From Paenibacillus sophorae (GTDB lineage: Bacteria > Bacillota > Bacilli > Paenibacillales > Paenibacillaceae): DNA of 64,000 nucleotides. Within the stretch, counting starts at the first letter, position 1. The number at the start of each line of letters is the position of its first letter. The DNA lies in the NCBI RefSeq assembly GCF_018966525.1, contig NZ_CP076607.1:2914001-2978000 (forward strand), in the 5' to 3' direction. The translations under genes and the position numbers were made by a program. The notes under the pieces were generated by a model. The model had not been told where the DNA came from. It searched no databases and saw only the letters and a list, made by a program, of their open reading frames with translations. Below are positions 27,355-35,721 of this stretch, one piece after another.

Positions 27355-27390
27355 GTGAATCCCGCATATCTTGTCGGGATTCACTTTTTT
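27355..27390 (+). terminator. Terminator after hydrolase 2
   Basis: GTGAATCCCG (27355-27364) pairs with CGGGATTCAC (27375-27384), followed by six T. Confidence 0.9.
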
Positions 27391-27432
27391 GTGTTTGACC
27401 GACATGATTGAAGAACCAATAATTCAAGGATC

Positions 27433-27537
27433 GTCCTCATGGAGATTAAGTACGCTGGGATTTGCCACTCTTACTCTGACAATCGTACAGCCTGCGGCGA
27501 GTGGGAGCCGGTGAACTATGGATTTAGGCGCTTATAA
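27433..27537 (+). pseudogene. Zinc-type alcohol dehydrogenase remnant
   Basis: VLMEIKYAGICHS at 27433 followed by TACGEWEPVNYG is the catalytic zinc region of NADP-dependent medium-chain alcohol dehydrogenases (normally GICHSD..TARGEWG). The His-Ser is followed by a small insertion and the frame stops at 27537. Only about 33 residues remain. Confidence 0.6.
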
Positions 27538-27558
27538 GTTGTCTATTGGAGCTTTATT

Positions 27559-27711
27559 GCCGGTCTCATTATTACGACCGATTCCGTCGCCGGACATATT
27601 GTTTGGCCGGGTTTGGCCATATATTGCAGAACGAAGTTTGCCGTTCTGGAGAGTATGATATCACCAGAATCAGTCGTTAACGAGCTTTATACATCATTAA
27701 TGATTCTTTAG
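27559..27711 (+). pseudogene. Short-chain dehydrogenase remnant
   Basis: Fifty codons ending at TAG 27709-27711 read IITTDSVAGHIVWPGLAIYC, then RTKFAVLESMI and VVNELYTS. This matches residues about 140-200 of the intact SDR at 45675-46385 (DSVAGHVVYPGSAVYCGTKF), with an internal deletion. The catalytic Ser and Tyr-x-x-x-Lys region is still visible, but both ends are gone. Confidence 0.7.
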
Positions 27712-27762
27712 AAAGCGAACGCAAAAAACATACTCAGACCAATCAATAATTCCAATCAAGAT

Positions 27763-27824
27763 GTTGAATAATCAACAAAATCGGATGTTTTGACCATTGT
27801 ATGTCATCTGTTTTTATTTATAAT
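27763..27824 (+). promoter_or_regulatory. Shared promoter module, copy 5 (upstream of licT operon)
   Basis: Perfect GTTGAATAATCAAC at 27763-27776, -35 TTGTAT 27797-27802, -10 TATAAT 27819-27824 (16 bp). No second palindrome. The first gene downstream is the antiterminator licT, reached through the RNA switch at 27860. Confidence 0.65.
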
Positions 27825-27859
27825 TAAAACAGAAGCGGGATAGTAAACGCATACAAAAC

Positions 27860-27925
27860 GGATTGTTACTGTTAAATCAGGCAAAACCGATTACCTTAGA
27901 AAGAGGTAGGGGTCTTGCCTTTTTC
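27860..27925 (+). promoter_or_regulatory. RNA antiterminator (RAT) and overlapping terminator before licT
   Basis: GGATTGTTACTG ... CAGGCAAAACC (27860-27888) is nearly the classic BglG/LicT RAT sequence. Its 3' arm overlaps the terminator stem GGCAAAACC (27880-27888) with GGTCTTGCC (27912-27920) plus five T. Binding of active LicT to the RAT should prevent the terminator from forming. Confidence 0.9.
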
Positions 27926-27967
27926 TATTAATTGGAGGGGATACAGTATAAAACTGGGGGGAATAAA

Positions 27968-28807
27968 GTGAAAATCGAGGGAATATTAAACAATAATGCA
28001 GTTATCTCAACAAAAGAAAAACAAGAAGTTATCATCATTGGACGTGGAATTGGTTTTAAAAAGCGTGTTGGTGATGATATTAATGAACAACAAATTCATA
28101 AAATTTTCACTTTAGAAAACGAAGATACAATGAAAAAGTTTAAGACCTTAATTGCTGATATGCCAATGGAGTATATGGATATATCCGAAAAAATCATTGC
28201 ATATGCCAAAATAAAATTAGGAAAGAAGCTAAACGATAGTATTTATATTCATTTAACTGATCATATTTATTTTGCAATTGAACGTTATAAAAATAATTTG
28301 CCTATTAAGAACGGATTACTATGGGAAATTAGGCAGATATATAAAGACGAACATGAGATTGGATTAGAAGCATTAAATATGATATGTGAAAAATTTGGTG
28401 TCCTCTTACCAGAGGATGAAGCAGGGTTCTTAGCCCTTCATATTGTTAATGCTGAATTGAATGAAGAGATGCCTGTTGTAAAAAATATGACTAAGGTTAT
28501 GCAAGAAGTATTAACGATTGTCAGATATCATTTTAAGTTGGATTTTAATGAAAACTCTTTATCATTCTATCGTTTTATAACGCATCTTAAGTTTTTTGCA
28601 CATCGGCTAGTCAAGAGCAATCATTACAAAAGCACATCAGATGACGACTTATATAATGTAATCAAGGTAAAGTATCCGGATGCATATGAATGTTCAAAAA
28701 AAATAAAGAAGTTTATCGAGAGTTCTTACACCTACGAATTGACTGATGAAGAAATGATTTATTTGACCATTCATATTGAAAGGGTTTTCAAAAATAATAA
28801 TGAGTAA
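27968..28807 (+). CDS. licT: BglG/LicT-type transcription antiterminator
   Basis: A 279-residue RNA-binding antiterminator. The CAT RNA-binding domain is residues 1-55 (ILNNNAVIST, IGRGIGFKKRVGD). PRD1 (about 65-170) has HLTDHIYFAIER and EIGLEALN; PRD2 (about 171-279) has FITHLKFFAHR and LTIHIERV. The conserved histidines that are phosphorylated by the PTS are in place. It binds the RATs at 27860 and 28812 and lets transcription continue when beta-glucoside is present. GTG 27968 is chosen because it gives the normal family start and the usual length. Confidence 0.92.
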   Translation: MKIEGILNNNAVISTKEKQEVIIIGRGIGFKKRVGDDINEQQIHKIFTLENEDTMKKFKTLIADMPMEYMDISEKIIAYAKIKLGKKLNDSIYIHLTDHIYFAIERYKNNLPIKNGLLWEIRQIYKDEHEIGLEALNMICEKFGVLLPEDEAGFLALHIVNAELNEEMPVVKNMTKVMQEVLTIVRYHFKLDFNENSLSFYRFITHLKFFAHRLVKSNHYKSTSDDDLYNVIKVKYPDAYECSKKIKKFIESSYTYELTDEEMIYLTIHIERVFKNNNE

Positions 28808-28811
28808 TTAT

Positions 28812-28874
28812 AGGGTTGTAACCTAACGGGCAAAACCTAGATCAAACATTCAATTGTTTGGTTTAGGTTTTTTT
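28812..28874 (+). promoter_or_regulatory. Second RAT and terminator before bglP
   Basis: AGGGTTGTAACC ... GGGCAAAACC (28812-28837) is a second RAT. It overlaps a terminator whose arms AACCTAGATCAAAC and GTTTGGTTTAGGTT (28856-28869) pair across a short loop and are followed by a T run. Confidence 0.85.
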
Positions 28875-28940
28875 ATTAAGTCTTTTCACTATACGAACAG
28901 TTTATCAAGGTTAGAATTAACTGAAAAGGAGTGGGGAAGA

Positions 28941-30776
28941 TTGAGTTACCAAAGCCTTGCGAAAGAAATACTCCAATTGGTTGGTGGCGAACAAAACATA
29001 ATCGGTGTTGTGCACTGTGCGACACGTCTGCGTTTTACATTAAGAGATAATAGTCTGGCTGATAAGGAAAAACTCAAAGGCACAGATGGAGTTCTCAGTG
29101 TTGTTGAGAGCGCTGGACAATTTCAGGTAGTGATCGGAAGCCATGTTTCAGAAGTCTATAAAGAATTTACAAAGATTGCGAATGTGGGTGCCGCAACAAC
29201 TTCATCAGATGAACCAAAGAAAAGTATTGGAGCGCAAATTTTTGAAGTTATTTCACGCAGCATTTCTCCGTTGCTCGGAGTCTTTGCTGGTGCAGGCATG
29301 CTTAAAGCATTGTTAGCTATTTTAATAATGACAGGGATATTGTCAGCAGAAAGTGGAACTTACTTTATTTTATCCGCAGCTGGAAACGCCGTGTTCTACT
29401 TCCTCCCCATTTTCCTAGGTATTACTATTTCCACAAAGTTTGGAGCAAATCCTTACGTGGGCGGAGCCATCGGAGCTGCATTACTGGAGCCGAACTTTAC
29501 GAGCCTGCTTAAAAATGCGGGTGACGTCTCTCATTTTCTGGGTATTCCGGTAGTTTTGATGAATTATTCTTCCTCTGTGTTCCCTGCTTTTATCGCAATC
29601 AGCATTTATGCTGCTTTAGATCGGTTCCTTAAGAAAATTATTTATAAAGATATACAGATGTTTATGGTTCCTATGTTGTCTTTAATTATCATGGTACCCT
29701 TAACGGTTATTGCTTTTGGTCCTTTCGGAGTGTATGTGGGGAATGGTATTGGACAGGGTATCAACTTTTTATTTTCAAAAAGTGGAATCCTGGGAGGCGC
29801 TGTATTAGGTGGCGGTTGGACTTTCCTTACCTTGCTAGGCATACACACGGGATTCACACCATTTATTATTGCAAATTTAGCAAATGGTGGAGATCCAATT
29901 CTTGCAATGGTTGCTACCGCTGTGTTTGCACAAATAGGATTGGCATTTGGCATTTTATTAAAAACAAAGGACAGAAGCTTGAAAGCACTTACCGGATCTA
30001 CGTTATTGCCTGGAATACTGTCAGGTATAACCGAACCAATTCTGTATGGGTTAATGCTTCGCTACAAACGTACAATTCCTTATGTAGCCATTGCTGGAGT
30101 TGCCGGAGGAGCGATTAGTGGCGCCGTTGGGGCAAAAGCAATAGCCTATGCATTTCCGTCCTTTTTGGTTATTCCAACCTATGCACCAATAGCATTACAA
30201 GCTATTGCTTTACTGGTTGCTTTTGGCTGCACAACCATTCTTACAATCGTTTTTGGATTTGAAGATAAAAAGAAAAAAGAAGTTGAAGAAAGCAAGGTAG
30301 AAGCTGGACAGCCACTTGTAAAACAAGAAGTCATTGGCAGTCCATTAACTGGAGTCATTAAGCCGTTAGCGGATGTGGATGATGAAGCTTTTGCCTCAGA
30401 GGCGATGGGAAAAGGAATTGCGATTGAGCCAAATGTTGGCCAAGCGGTATCACCGGTTAATGGTATCATAACAACCGTTTATCGCACGGGACATGCAATT
30501 GGAATTACGTCAGATCAAGGTGCAGAAATATTAATCCATATTGGAATCAATACGGTTCAGTTAAAAGGAAAATATTATTCTATTGCTGTTAAAGAGGGGG
30601 ATCGGGTGAATCAAGGTGACTTATTAGTAAAGTTTGATATTGATAAAATTAAAGAAGCCGGGTACAAGGTTACTACTCCAATTATTATTACGAATACAGA
30701 TCGTTATATCGATATTATCGATATGAATAAAGAAACGGTACAGCAAAAAGAAAGCTTATTGACCTTAGTTATTTAG
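28941..30776 (+). CDS. bglP: PTS beta-glucoside transporter, IIBCA
   Basis: A 611-residue permease with domain order IIB-IIC-IIA. IIB: HCATRLRF with the phosphorylated Cys26. IIC: about ten membrane segments (residues 110-450), with GITEPILYGLMLRYKRT. IIA: TDQGAEILIHIGINTVQLKG with His533 as phospho-acceptor. It imports and phosphorylates aryl-beta-glucosides. A TTG start at 28941 follows GGAGTGGGGAAGA and gives the normal IIB N-terminus; longer frames run into the terminator. Regulated by LicT through the RAT just upstream; 6-phospho-beta-glucosidase follows. Confidence 0.92.
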   Translation: MSYQSLAKEILQLVGGEQNIIGVVHCATRLRFTLRDNSLADKEKLKGTDGVLSVVESAGQFQVVIGSHVSEVYKEFTKIANVGAATTSSDEPKKSIGAQIFEVISRSISPLLGVFAGAGMLKALLAILIMTGILSAESGTYFILSAAGNAVFYFLPIFLGITISTKFGANPYVGGAIGAALLEPNFTSLLKNAGDVSHFLGIPVVLMNYSSSVFPAFIAISIYAALDRFLKKIIYKDIQMFMVPMLSLIIMVPLTVIAFGPFGVYVGNGIGQGINFLFSKSGILGGAVLGGGWTFLTLLGIHTGFTPFIIANLANGGDPILAMVATAVFAQIGLAFGILLKTKDRSLKALTGSTLLPGILSGITEPILYGLMLRYKRTIPYVAIAGVAGGAISGAVGAKAIAYAFPSFLVIPTYAPIALQAIALLVAFGCTTILTIVFGFEDKKKKEVEESKVEAGQPLVKQEVIGSPLTGVIKPLADVDDEAFASEAMGKGIAIEPNVGQAVSPVNGIITTVYRTGHAIGITSDQGAEILIHIGINTVQLKGKYYSIAVKEGDRVNQGDLLVKFDIDKIKEAGYKVTTPIIITNTDRYIDIIDMNKETVQQKESLLTLVI

Positions 30777-30816
30777 CTCTAGTGTAAATAAATTATGATC
30801 GAGGAGGATACTAAAT

Positions 30817-32259
30817 ATGAAAAATGAAACAATGAAATTTCCGGAAGGCTTCTTATGGGGCGGAGCGACTGCAGCCAATCAATTGGAAGGCGGATTTGGT
30901 GAGGGTGGCAAAGGCTTAAGTACTGCCGATGTTCTGCCCGGGGGCAAACAACGTCTAACCTTATTGAAAAGTATCGGTTTTGATTTTGAAATTGATAAAG
31001 ACAAATACACTTATCCTAACCATGAAGCCATTGATTTCTATCACCGATACAAAGAAGATATTGCCTTGTTTGCCGAAATGGGATTCAAATGTTACCGGAT
31101 GTCCATTGCATGGACAAGAATTTTCCCTGATGGAAATGAACAAGAGCCAAATGAAGCAGGTTTAGCTTTTTACGACAGCGTATTTGATGAATTGCATAAG
31201 TACGGCATTGAGCCAGTGGTTACGATTTCTCACTATGAAATGCCGATCCATTTAGTGAAAGAATACGGTGGTTGGAAAAGCAGAGAAGTTGTTGGATTTT
31301 TTGAAAGGTATGCAAGGGTGCTTTTTAACCGGTATAAAAATAAAGTAAAGTATTGGCTTACTTTTAACGAAATTAATATCAGCTTTGAAATGCCAATTCA
31401 GGGTTTTGGTTTTGCTATTCAAAACGAAGAAGACAAATACCAAACGACCTTCCAGGCTTTCCATCATCAATTTGTTGCAAGCAGTTTAGCAGTTAAGGCA
31501 TGCCATGAAATTATTCCCGATGCCAAAATTGGATGTATGATTCTGTACCTGCCAACGTATCCGTATGATTGCAACCCTGAAAATGTCCTTTTTGCAAAAC
31601 AAGAGTCGCGTTTCTTCAATAATTTCTGTGCTGATGTTCAAGTGAGAGGAGAATATCCTGCATTTATTCAACGTTACTTCAAAGAACATAACATTGAAAT
31701 TGAAGTACAGCCGGGCGATTTGGAATTGCTCAAACAATATCCTGTGGATTTTATCAGTTTCAGTTACTATATGTCACGCACGGAAAAGAAAGAGAAATCA
31801 CCTGAAGAAATCATGCAAGGAAATGGCTTGGGTGGTGTTAGAAATCCTTTTTTAAAAACCAGTGAGTGGGGATGGGAAATTGACCCTATCGGATTAAGAA
31901 TCACCCTGAACGAGTTTTATGACAGATACCAGAAACCGCTTTTTGTCGTGGAGAACGGTTTGGGAGCCAATGACAAGGTGGAGGAAGATGGCTCGATTCA
32001 TGATGATTATCGGATTGACTATATCCGCGATCATATTAAGCAAATGCGTGAAGCCATTGAAGATGGTGTTGAATTGATGGGCTACACCCCTTGGGGCTGT
32101 ATTGATTTGGTCAGCGCTTCAACAGGTGAAATGTCCAAACGTTACGGTTTCATTTATGTCGATAAACATGATGACGGCGGCGGGACATTTGACCGTAAGA
32201 AGAAGAAGTCTTTCTTTTGGTATAAGGATGTAATTGCAACAAATGGAGCAGAATTATAA
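30817..32259 (+). CDS. 6-phospho-beta-glucosidase 1 (GH1)
   Basis: A 480-residue GH1 enzyme. FPEGFLWGGATAANQLEG at the start, acid/base Glu185 in LTFNEIN, nucleophile Glu about 379 in FVVENGLG, and the C-terminal GYTPWGCIDLVSASTGEMSK with the Ser/Lys/Tyr residues that bind the 6-phosphate. It hydrolyses phosphorylated beta-glucosides delivered by bglP. AGGAGGATAC precedes the ATG. Its last 17 codons are repeated almost exactly at 37242-37295, upstream of MFS2, a clue to past rearrangement. A second GH1 at 59524 is a separate lineage. Confidence 0.93.
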   Translation: MKNETMKFPEGFLWGGATAANQLEGGFGEGGKGLSTADVLPGGKQRLTLLKSIGFDFEIDKDKYTYPNHEAIDFYHRYKEDIALFAEMGFKCYRMSIAWTRIFPDGNEQEPNEAGLAFYDSVFDELHKYGIEPVVTISHYEMPIHLVKEYGGWKSREVVGFFERYARVLFNRYKNKVKYWLTFNEINISFEMPIQGFGFAIQNEEDKYQTTFQAFHHQFVASSLAVKACHEIIPDAKIGCMILYLPTYPYDCNPENVLFAKQESRFFNNFCADVQVRGEYPAFIQRYFKEHNIEIEVQPGDLELLKQYPVDFISFSYYMSRTEKKEKSPEEIMQGNGLGGVRNPFLKTSEWGWEIDPIGLRITLNEFYDRYQKPLFVVENGLGANDKVEEDGSIHDDYRIDYIRDHIKQMREAIEDGVELMGYTPWGCIDLVSASTGEMSKRYGFIYVDKHDDGGGTFDRKKKKSFFWYKDVIATNGAEL

Positions 32260-32278
32260 TTTTTGACTATCGTAACCG

Positions 32279-32324
32279 GGCCGTCCCATAAGCCATGAAA
32301 TGGCTGCTTGGGACGGCCTTTGGT
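32279..32324. terminator. Terminator after the beta-glucoside operon
   Basis: GGCCGTCCC (32279-32287) pairs with GGGACGGCC, with an inner AGCCAT/ATGGCT helix, followed by a T-rich tract. It separates GH1 (+) from lysR (-). Confidence 0.85.
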
Positions 32325-32387
32325 TTTGGAGTAAGGCATACTTCGCTGTTTCGAGGCTTTAAGCCACATAAATTCCAATGAATTCAG

Positions 32388-33278
32388 TTATTTTCCGATA
32401 AATGCTTCTTGCAATTTGTTTAAGAAGAATTCCGAAGGCTTGGAAAATACCTGATACTTTTTCCAGACGATATGCCAGCGGGCTTCCAGCTTGGGTATCA
32501 GCGGCCGGAAACAAAGCTCACTGTCCTCCGAGGTACTGATAATCTTATCAAGGCATAGCGCACAGCCGATATTGTCTTTTACCAAAAGTGATGCGTTATA
32601 AAGAAGTGTGTAGGTAGCTACGAGATTCAGTTTTTCGTAGTCATCTTTCAGCCATTTTGAAAACGCGTTACTTGTTAGCCGCTGACTTGAATTGATAAGA
32701 GGAATATCCCATAAATCACTGGCTTCAATGGATTCTTTCTCGGCCAGAGGATGATCCTTCCGCATAAGAAGTCCCCAAGTATCCGTAGCGGGCAGAAAAA
32801 TCGAGTTATATTTTGAAATGTTAGACGGCTCGGCCAAAACACCAAAATCAATCAGACCATGATCCAGCCGCTCCGTTACGTTATCCGCATTTCCACTGAA
32901 AAAGTGAAAGTGTATATCGGGATGTTCCTCCCGGATGCCTTTGATTTCCTTGGATAGCAGACTGATTACATGGGTTTCTCCGCTGCCGATGTGTATATTA
33001 CCGCTAATGCTCTCTCCCGGTGCCATGAGCTCTGATTCTGTTTTTTCTACCAAGTCCAATATTTCTTCCGCTCGTTTACGTAGCAGCATTCCTTCTTCTG
33101 TCAATGTGATGGTTCGGTTCCCGCTGCTGCGCAAAAACAGTTTTATGCCCAAATCTGATTCCAATTCCATGAGTTGACGGGAAAGTGTCGGTTGTGTTAC
33201 ATGAAGGCTTTTCGCAGCGTTTGAGATATTTTCCTCTCTGGCAACAGTCAAAAAATAACGCAGCACTCTTATATCCAT
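32388..33278 (-). CDS. LysR-family transcription regulator
   Basis: A 296-residue LysR protein beginning MDIRVLRYFLTVAREENISN. The helix-turn-helix covers residues 1-60 (AAKSLHVTQPTLSRQLMELE); the rest is the two-lobe effector domain (HIGSGETHVISLL, FGVLAEP). Divergent from the 33425 gene cluster, which it probably controls in the usual LysR way. A fragment of the same kind of C-terminus is found at 39657-39802, so the gene or its end was once duplicated. Ligand unknown. Confidence 0.85.
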   Translation of the reverse strand: MDIRVLRYFLTVAREENISNAAKSLHVTQPTLSRQLMELESDLGIKLFLRSSGNRTITLTEEGMLLRKRAEEILDLVEKTESELMAPGESISGNIHIGSGETHVISLLSKEIKGIREEHPDIHFHFFSGNADNVTERLDHGLIDFGVLAEPSNISKYNSIFLPATDTWGLLMRKDHPLAEKESIEASDLWDIPLINSSQRLTSNAFSKWLKDDYEKLNLVATYTLLYNASLLVKDNIGCALCLDKIISTSEDSELCFRPLIPKLEARWHIVWKKYQVFSKPSEFFLNKLQEAFIGK

Positions 33279-33424
33279 GTTTTTTCCTCCCTTCTCTATA
33301 TGGTCTATCGTATCATAAGAAATTATACCTTTCGAGCATAATTAAACATTAAATATAAGCATTTTATATATTTTTCTCTGAGGGATATAATATGAATATA
33401 GCAGGCGAACAAGAAGGTGACGAT
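33279..33424. promoter_or_regulatory. Divergent control region of lysR and the 33425 cluster
   Basis: A very AT-rich 146-bp gap between divergent genes. ATAATTAAACATTAAAT near 33340 fits a T-N11-A LysR box loosely. TATAAT occurs at 33386-33391, but no convincing -35 stands at the right distance. Confidence 0.4.
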
Positions 33425-33646
33425 ATGGCGGAACATGAAGAGAATGAAAAAGTATTCAGGAACCTGTTGGATGCGGGGTGTAGCAGAGACTTCGCAGATA
33501 ATTTCTTACATCTTGCAGACCAACAAAAGAAACTGCGGCTACTCTCATGTCACAGATGTTCTCTTCTAGATAAAATCCATGAATATCAAAAACAATTGGA
33601 CTGTCTGGATTATTTGATTTATTCCATGAAAGATAAGGAAAAGTAA
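33425..33646 (+). CDS. Small helical protein, unknown function
   Basis: A 73-residue charged protein (MAEHEENEKVFRNLLDAGCS; LRLLSCHRCSLLDKIHEYQK; QLDCLDYLIYSMKDKEK). Predominantly alpha-helical with a heptad-like second half; two Cys residues in SCHRC. Short proteins of this kind precede DUF3737 genes in other Firmicutes as far as I recall, but no function is known to me. ATG 33425 follows AAGAAGGTG; an ATG at 33392 lacks a site. First gene of the run controlled by the LysR divergent region. Confidence 0.6.
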   Translation: MAEHEENEKVFRNLLDAGCSRDFADNFLHLADQQKKLRLLSCHRCSLLDKIHEYQKQLDCLDYLIYSMKDKEK

Positions 33647-33690
33647 CCTATGTGCAGACAGCAGACATAACAAAACAGGAGGAAACCTGT

Positions 33691-34566
33691 ATGAGGAAAT
33701 CTATAGATGAACATATTTTTGCAGGTGAGCGTGCGCTCTTTTATGAGCAAGAGCTTTTTATTAAAAATTCAATTTTTGAACATGGGGAATCGCCACTCAA
33801 AGAGTCCCGCGATATCGAGGTAGAGCAAAGTATTTTCAAGTGGAAATATCCCCTTTGGTATAGCAAAACTGCCAATATCCATGACAGCGTCATATTGGAT
33901 AGCGCCAGGGCTGGTATCTGGTACACCGATCAGGTTCGTATCAGCCATACCACGATTGAAGCTCCCAAAACCTTTCGCCGTTCCACCGACATTACCCTTG
34001 ACCATGTAGATATGCCAAACGCCAGCGAGACATTTTGGATGTGTGATGGCGTATCCCTCAGTGATGTGAGCGCAAAGGGTGACTATTTCGCCATGAACGC
34101 TTCCAATATTAAAGCGAAAAACCTCCGTCTTACTGGGAACTACTCTTTTGACGGTTGTAAAGACGTTGAAATAACCGGAGCCAAGCTACTCTCTAAAGAT
34201 GCGTTTTGGAATTGCGAAAATGTGGTTGTTTCCGATACTTTCATCACCGGGGAGTATATTGGCTGGAATTCTCGCAATTTAACCTTCGTGAATTGCACCA
34301 TTGAGAGCTTGCAGGGCTTCTGTTACATCGACGGCCTGACGCTGAAAAATTGCCGCTTGTTGAAAACAAATCTGGCGTTTGAATACTGCAAAAACATCTC
34401 GGCAGACATCACCACCACCATAGACAGTATCAAAAACCCAATCAGCGGCGTTATCAATGCGGAGGGAATCGGTGAAATCATCTTTGACGATCCGCAGATT
34501 GACCCGAAAAACACCTGTATTACCTTTGGGAGGTGTGAAACGTGCCGCATGCCTTTGACAAGGTAA
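33691..34566 (+). CDS. DUF3737 family right-handed beta-helix protein
   Basis: A 291-residue protein of DUF3737. Repeated short turns such as SIFKWKYPLWYSK, TTIEAPKTFRRSTDITLDHV, NCENVVVSDTFITGEY and NCTIESLQGFCYIDGLTLKN are the ladder pattern of a right-handed beta-helix. No signal peptide. The biochemical role of the family is unknown; carbohydrate-linked or scaffold roles are guesses. ATG 33691 follows AGGAGGAAACC. Its end overlaps the aminotransferase start by 25 nt, implying co-translation. Confidence 0.8.
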   Translation: MRKSIDEHIFAGERALFYEQELFIKNSIFEHGESPLKESRDIEVEQSIFKWKYPLWYSKTANIHDSVILDSARAGIWYTDQVRISHTTIEAPKTFRRSTDITLDHVDMPNASETFWMCDGVSLSDVSAKGDYFAMNASNIKAKNLRLTGNYSFDGCKDVEITGAKLLSKDAFWNCENVVVSDTFITGEYIGWNSRNLTFVNCTIESLQGFCYIDGLTLKNCRLLKTNLAFEYCKNISADITTTIDSIKNPISGVINAEGIGEIIFDDPQIDPKNTCITFGRCETCRMPLTR

Positions 34567-35717
34567 CAGACCGCTGGGGTTCCTATTCCATGAAGTGGGA
34601 CGTAGGCGAAAATGAGCTGCCCATGTGGGTGGCCGACATGGACTTTGAAACCGCTCCTGCTGTGCTGGAGGCCCTTCGTCGGAAAGTGGACAGAGGAATA
34701 TTCGGTTATACCATCATGCCGGATGAATACCGTCAGGCTGTGGGCGGTTGGTGGACCAGACGACATCAGTTCCCCATCGAACAGGATTGGATTCTCTTTG
34801 CAACTGGCGTGGTGCCAGCCATTTCCTCCATCGTCAGGAAGATGACCGATGTGGGCGAAAATGTGCTGATCCAGCCTCCGGTTTATAATATCTTCTATAA
34901 CTCTATACGGAATAACGGACGGAACCTGCTGAAAAACAATCTAATTTACAGGGAGGGTCAATACAGCATTGATTTTGATGATCTGGAGCGCAAGCTGGCC
35001 GACCCGCAAACCACGCTGATGATTTTGTGCAATCCCCATAACCCCATCGGTAAGGTATGGGACAGAGATACGCTCGCCCGGATCGGTGAATTGTGTGCAA
35101 AGTACCGGGTGTTGGTGCTTTCTGATGAAATCCATTGTGACCTCACCGATCCAGGAGTAACATACACCCCATTTGCTTCCGTATCAAACCTGTGCGCCGA
35201 AAACAGCATCACCTGCATTGCTCCCTCAAAGGCATTTAATTTGGCCGGATTGCAGGCGGCCAGCGTAGTTGTTCCCAACCTCTACATTCGGCATAAGGTC
35301 AACCGGGGACTGAAAACCGATGAAGTGGGGGAGCCAAATGCCTTTGCCATAGAAGCCACCATTGCTGCCTTTACCCAAGGTGATGCATGGTTGGATGAAT
35401 TACGAGGTTATATTAAGGATAACAAGAACATCGCAGCAGACTATATTCGACGCCATATCCCTCAGATACAGATTGTTCAGTCCGAAGCAACCTATCTTCT
35501 CTGGATGGATTGCTACCGGATTACCTGTGACGCAGGCCGATTGTGCGAGGTGATTCGAAATGAAACCGGACTGCATTTATCATCTGGTTCGGATTACGGA
35601 CAGAATGGGCAATCCTTTCTCCGAATGAACCTTGGTACCCAGCAAAGCCGAGTTTTGGAGGGCTTAGAAAGGTTAAACCAAGGGGTGCAACGATATGAAG
35701 ATAAAAAAGGAGGATAA
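34542..35717 (+). CDS. PatB/MalY-type PLP aminotransferase (C-S lyase)
   Basis: A 391-residue fold-type I PLP enzyme. MWVADMDFETAPAVLEAL is the PatB/MalY N-terminus; NPHNPIGKVW, LSDEIHCDL and the PLP lysine in APSKAFNLAGLQAA follow; FLRMNLGTQ has the carboxylate Arg. Family members cleave cystathionine or other cysteine S-conjugates to thiol, pyruvate and ammonia. Starts with GTG 34542 after GGGAGGTG, inside the end of the DUF3737 gene. C-S lyase activity beside reductases and efflux pumps would suit processing of a thiol conjugate; that is inference. Confidence 0.85.
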   Translation: MPHAFDKVTDRWGSYSMKWDVGENELPMWVADMDFETAPAVLEALRRKVDRGIFGYTIMPDEYRQAVGGWWTRRHQFPIEQDWILFATGVVPAISSIVRKMTDVGENVLIQPPVYNIFYNSIRNNGRNLLKNNLIYREGQYSIDFDDLERKLADPQTTLMILCNPHNPIGKVWDRDTLARIGELCAKYRVLVLSDEIHCDLTDPGVTYTPFASVSNLCAENSITCIAPSKAFNLAGLQAASVVVPNLYIRHKVNRGLKTDEVGEPNAFAIEATIAAFTQGDAWLDELRGYIKDNKNIAADYIRRHIPQIQIVQSEATYLLWMDCYRITCDAGRLCEVIRNETGLHLSSGSDYGQNGQSFLRMNLGTQQSRVLEGLERLNQGVQRYEDKKGG

Positions 35718-35721
35718 GAAA

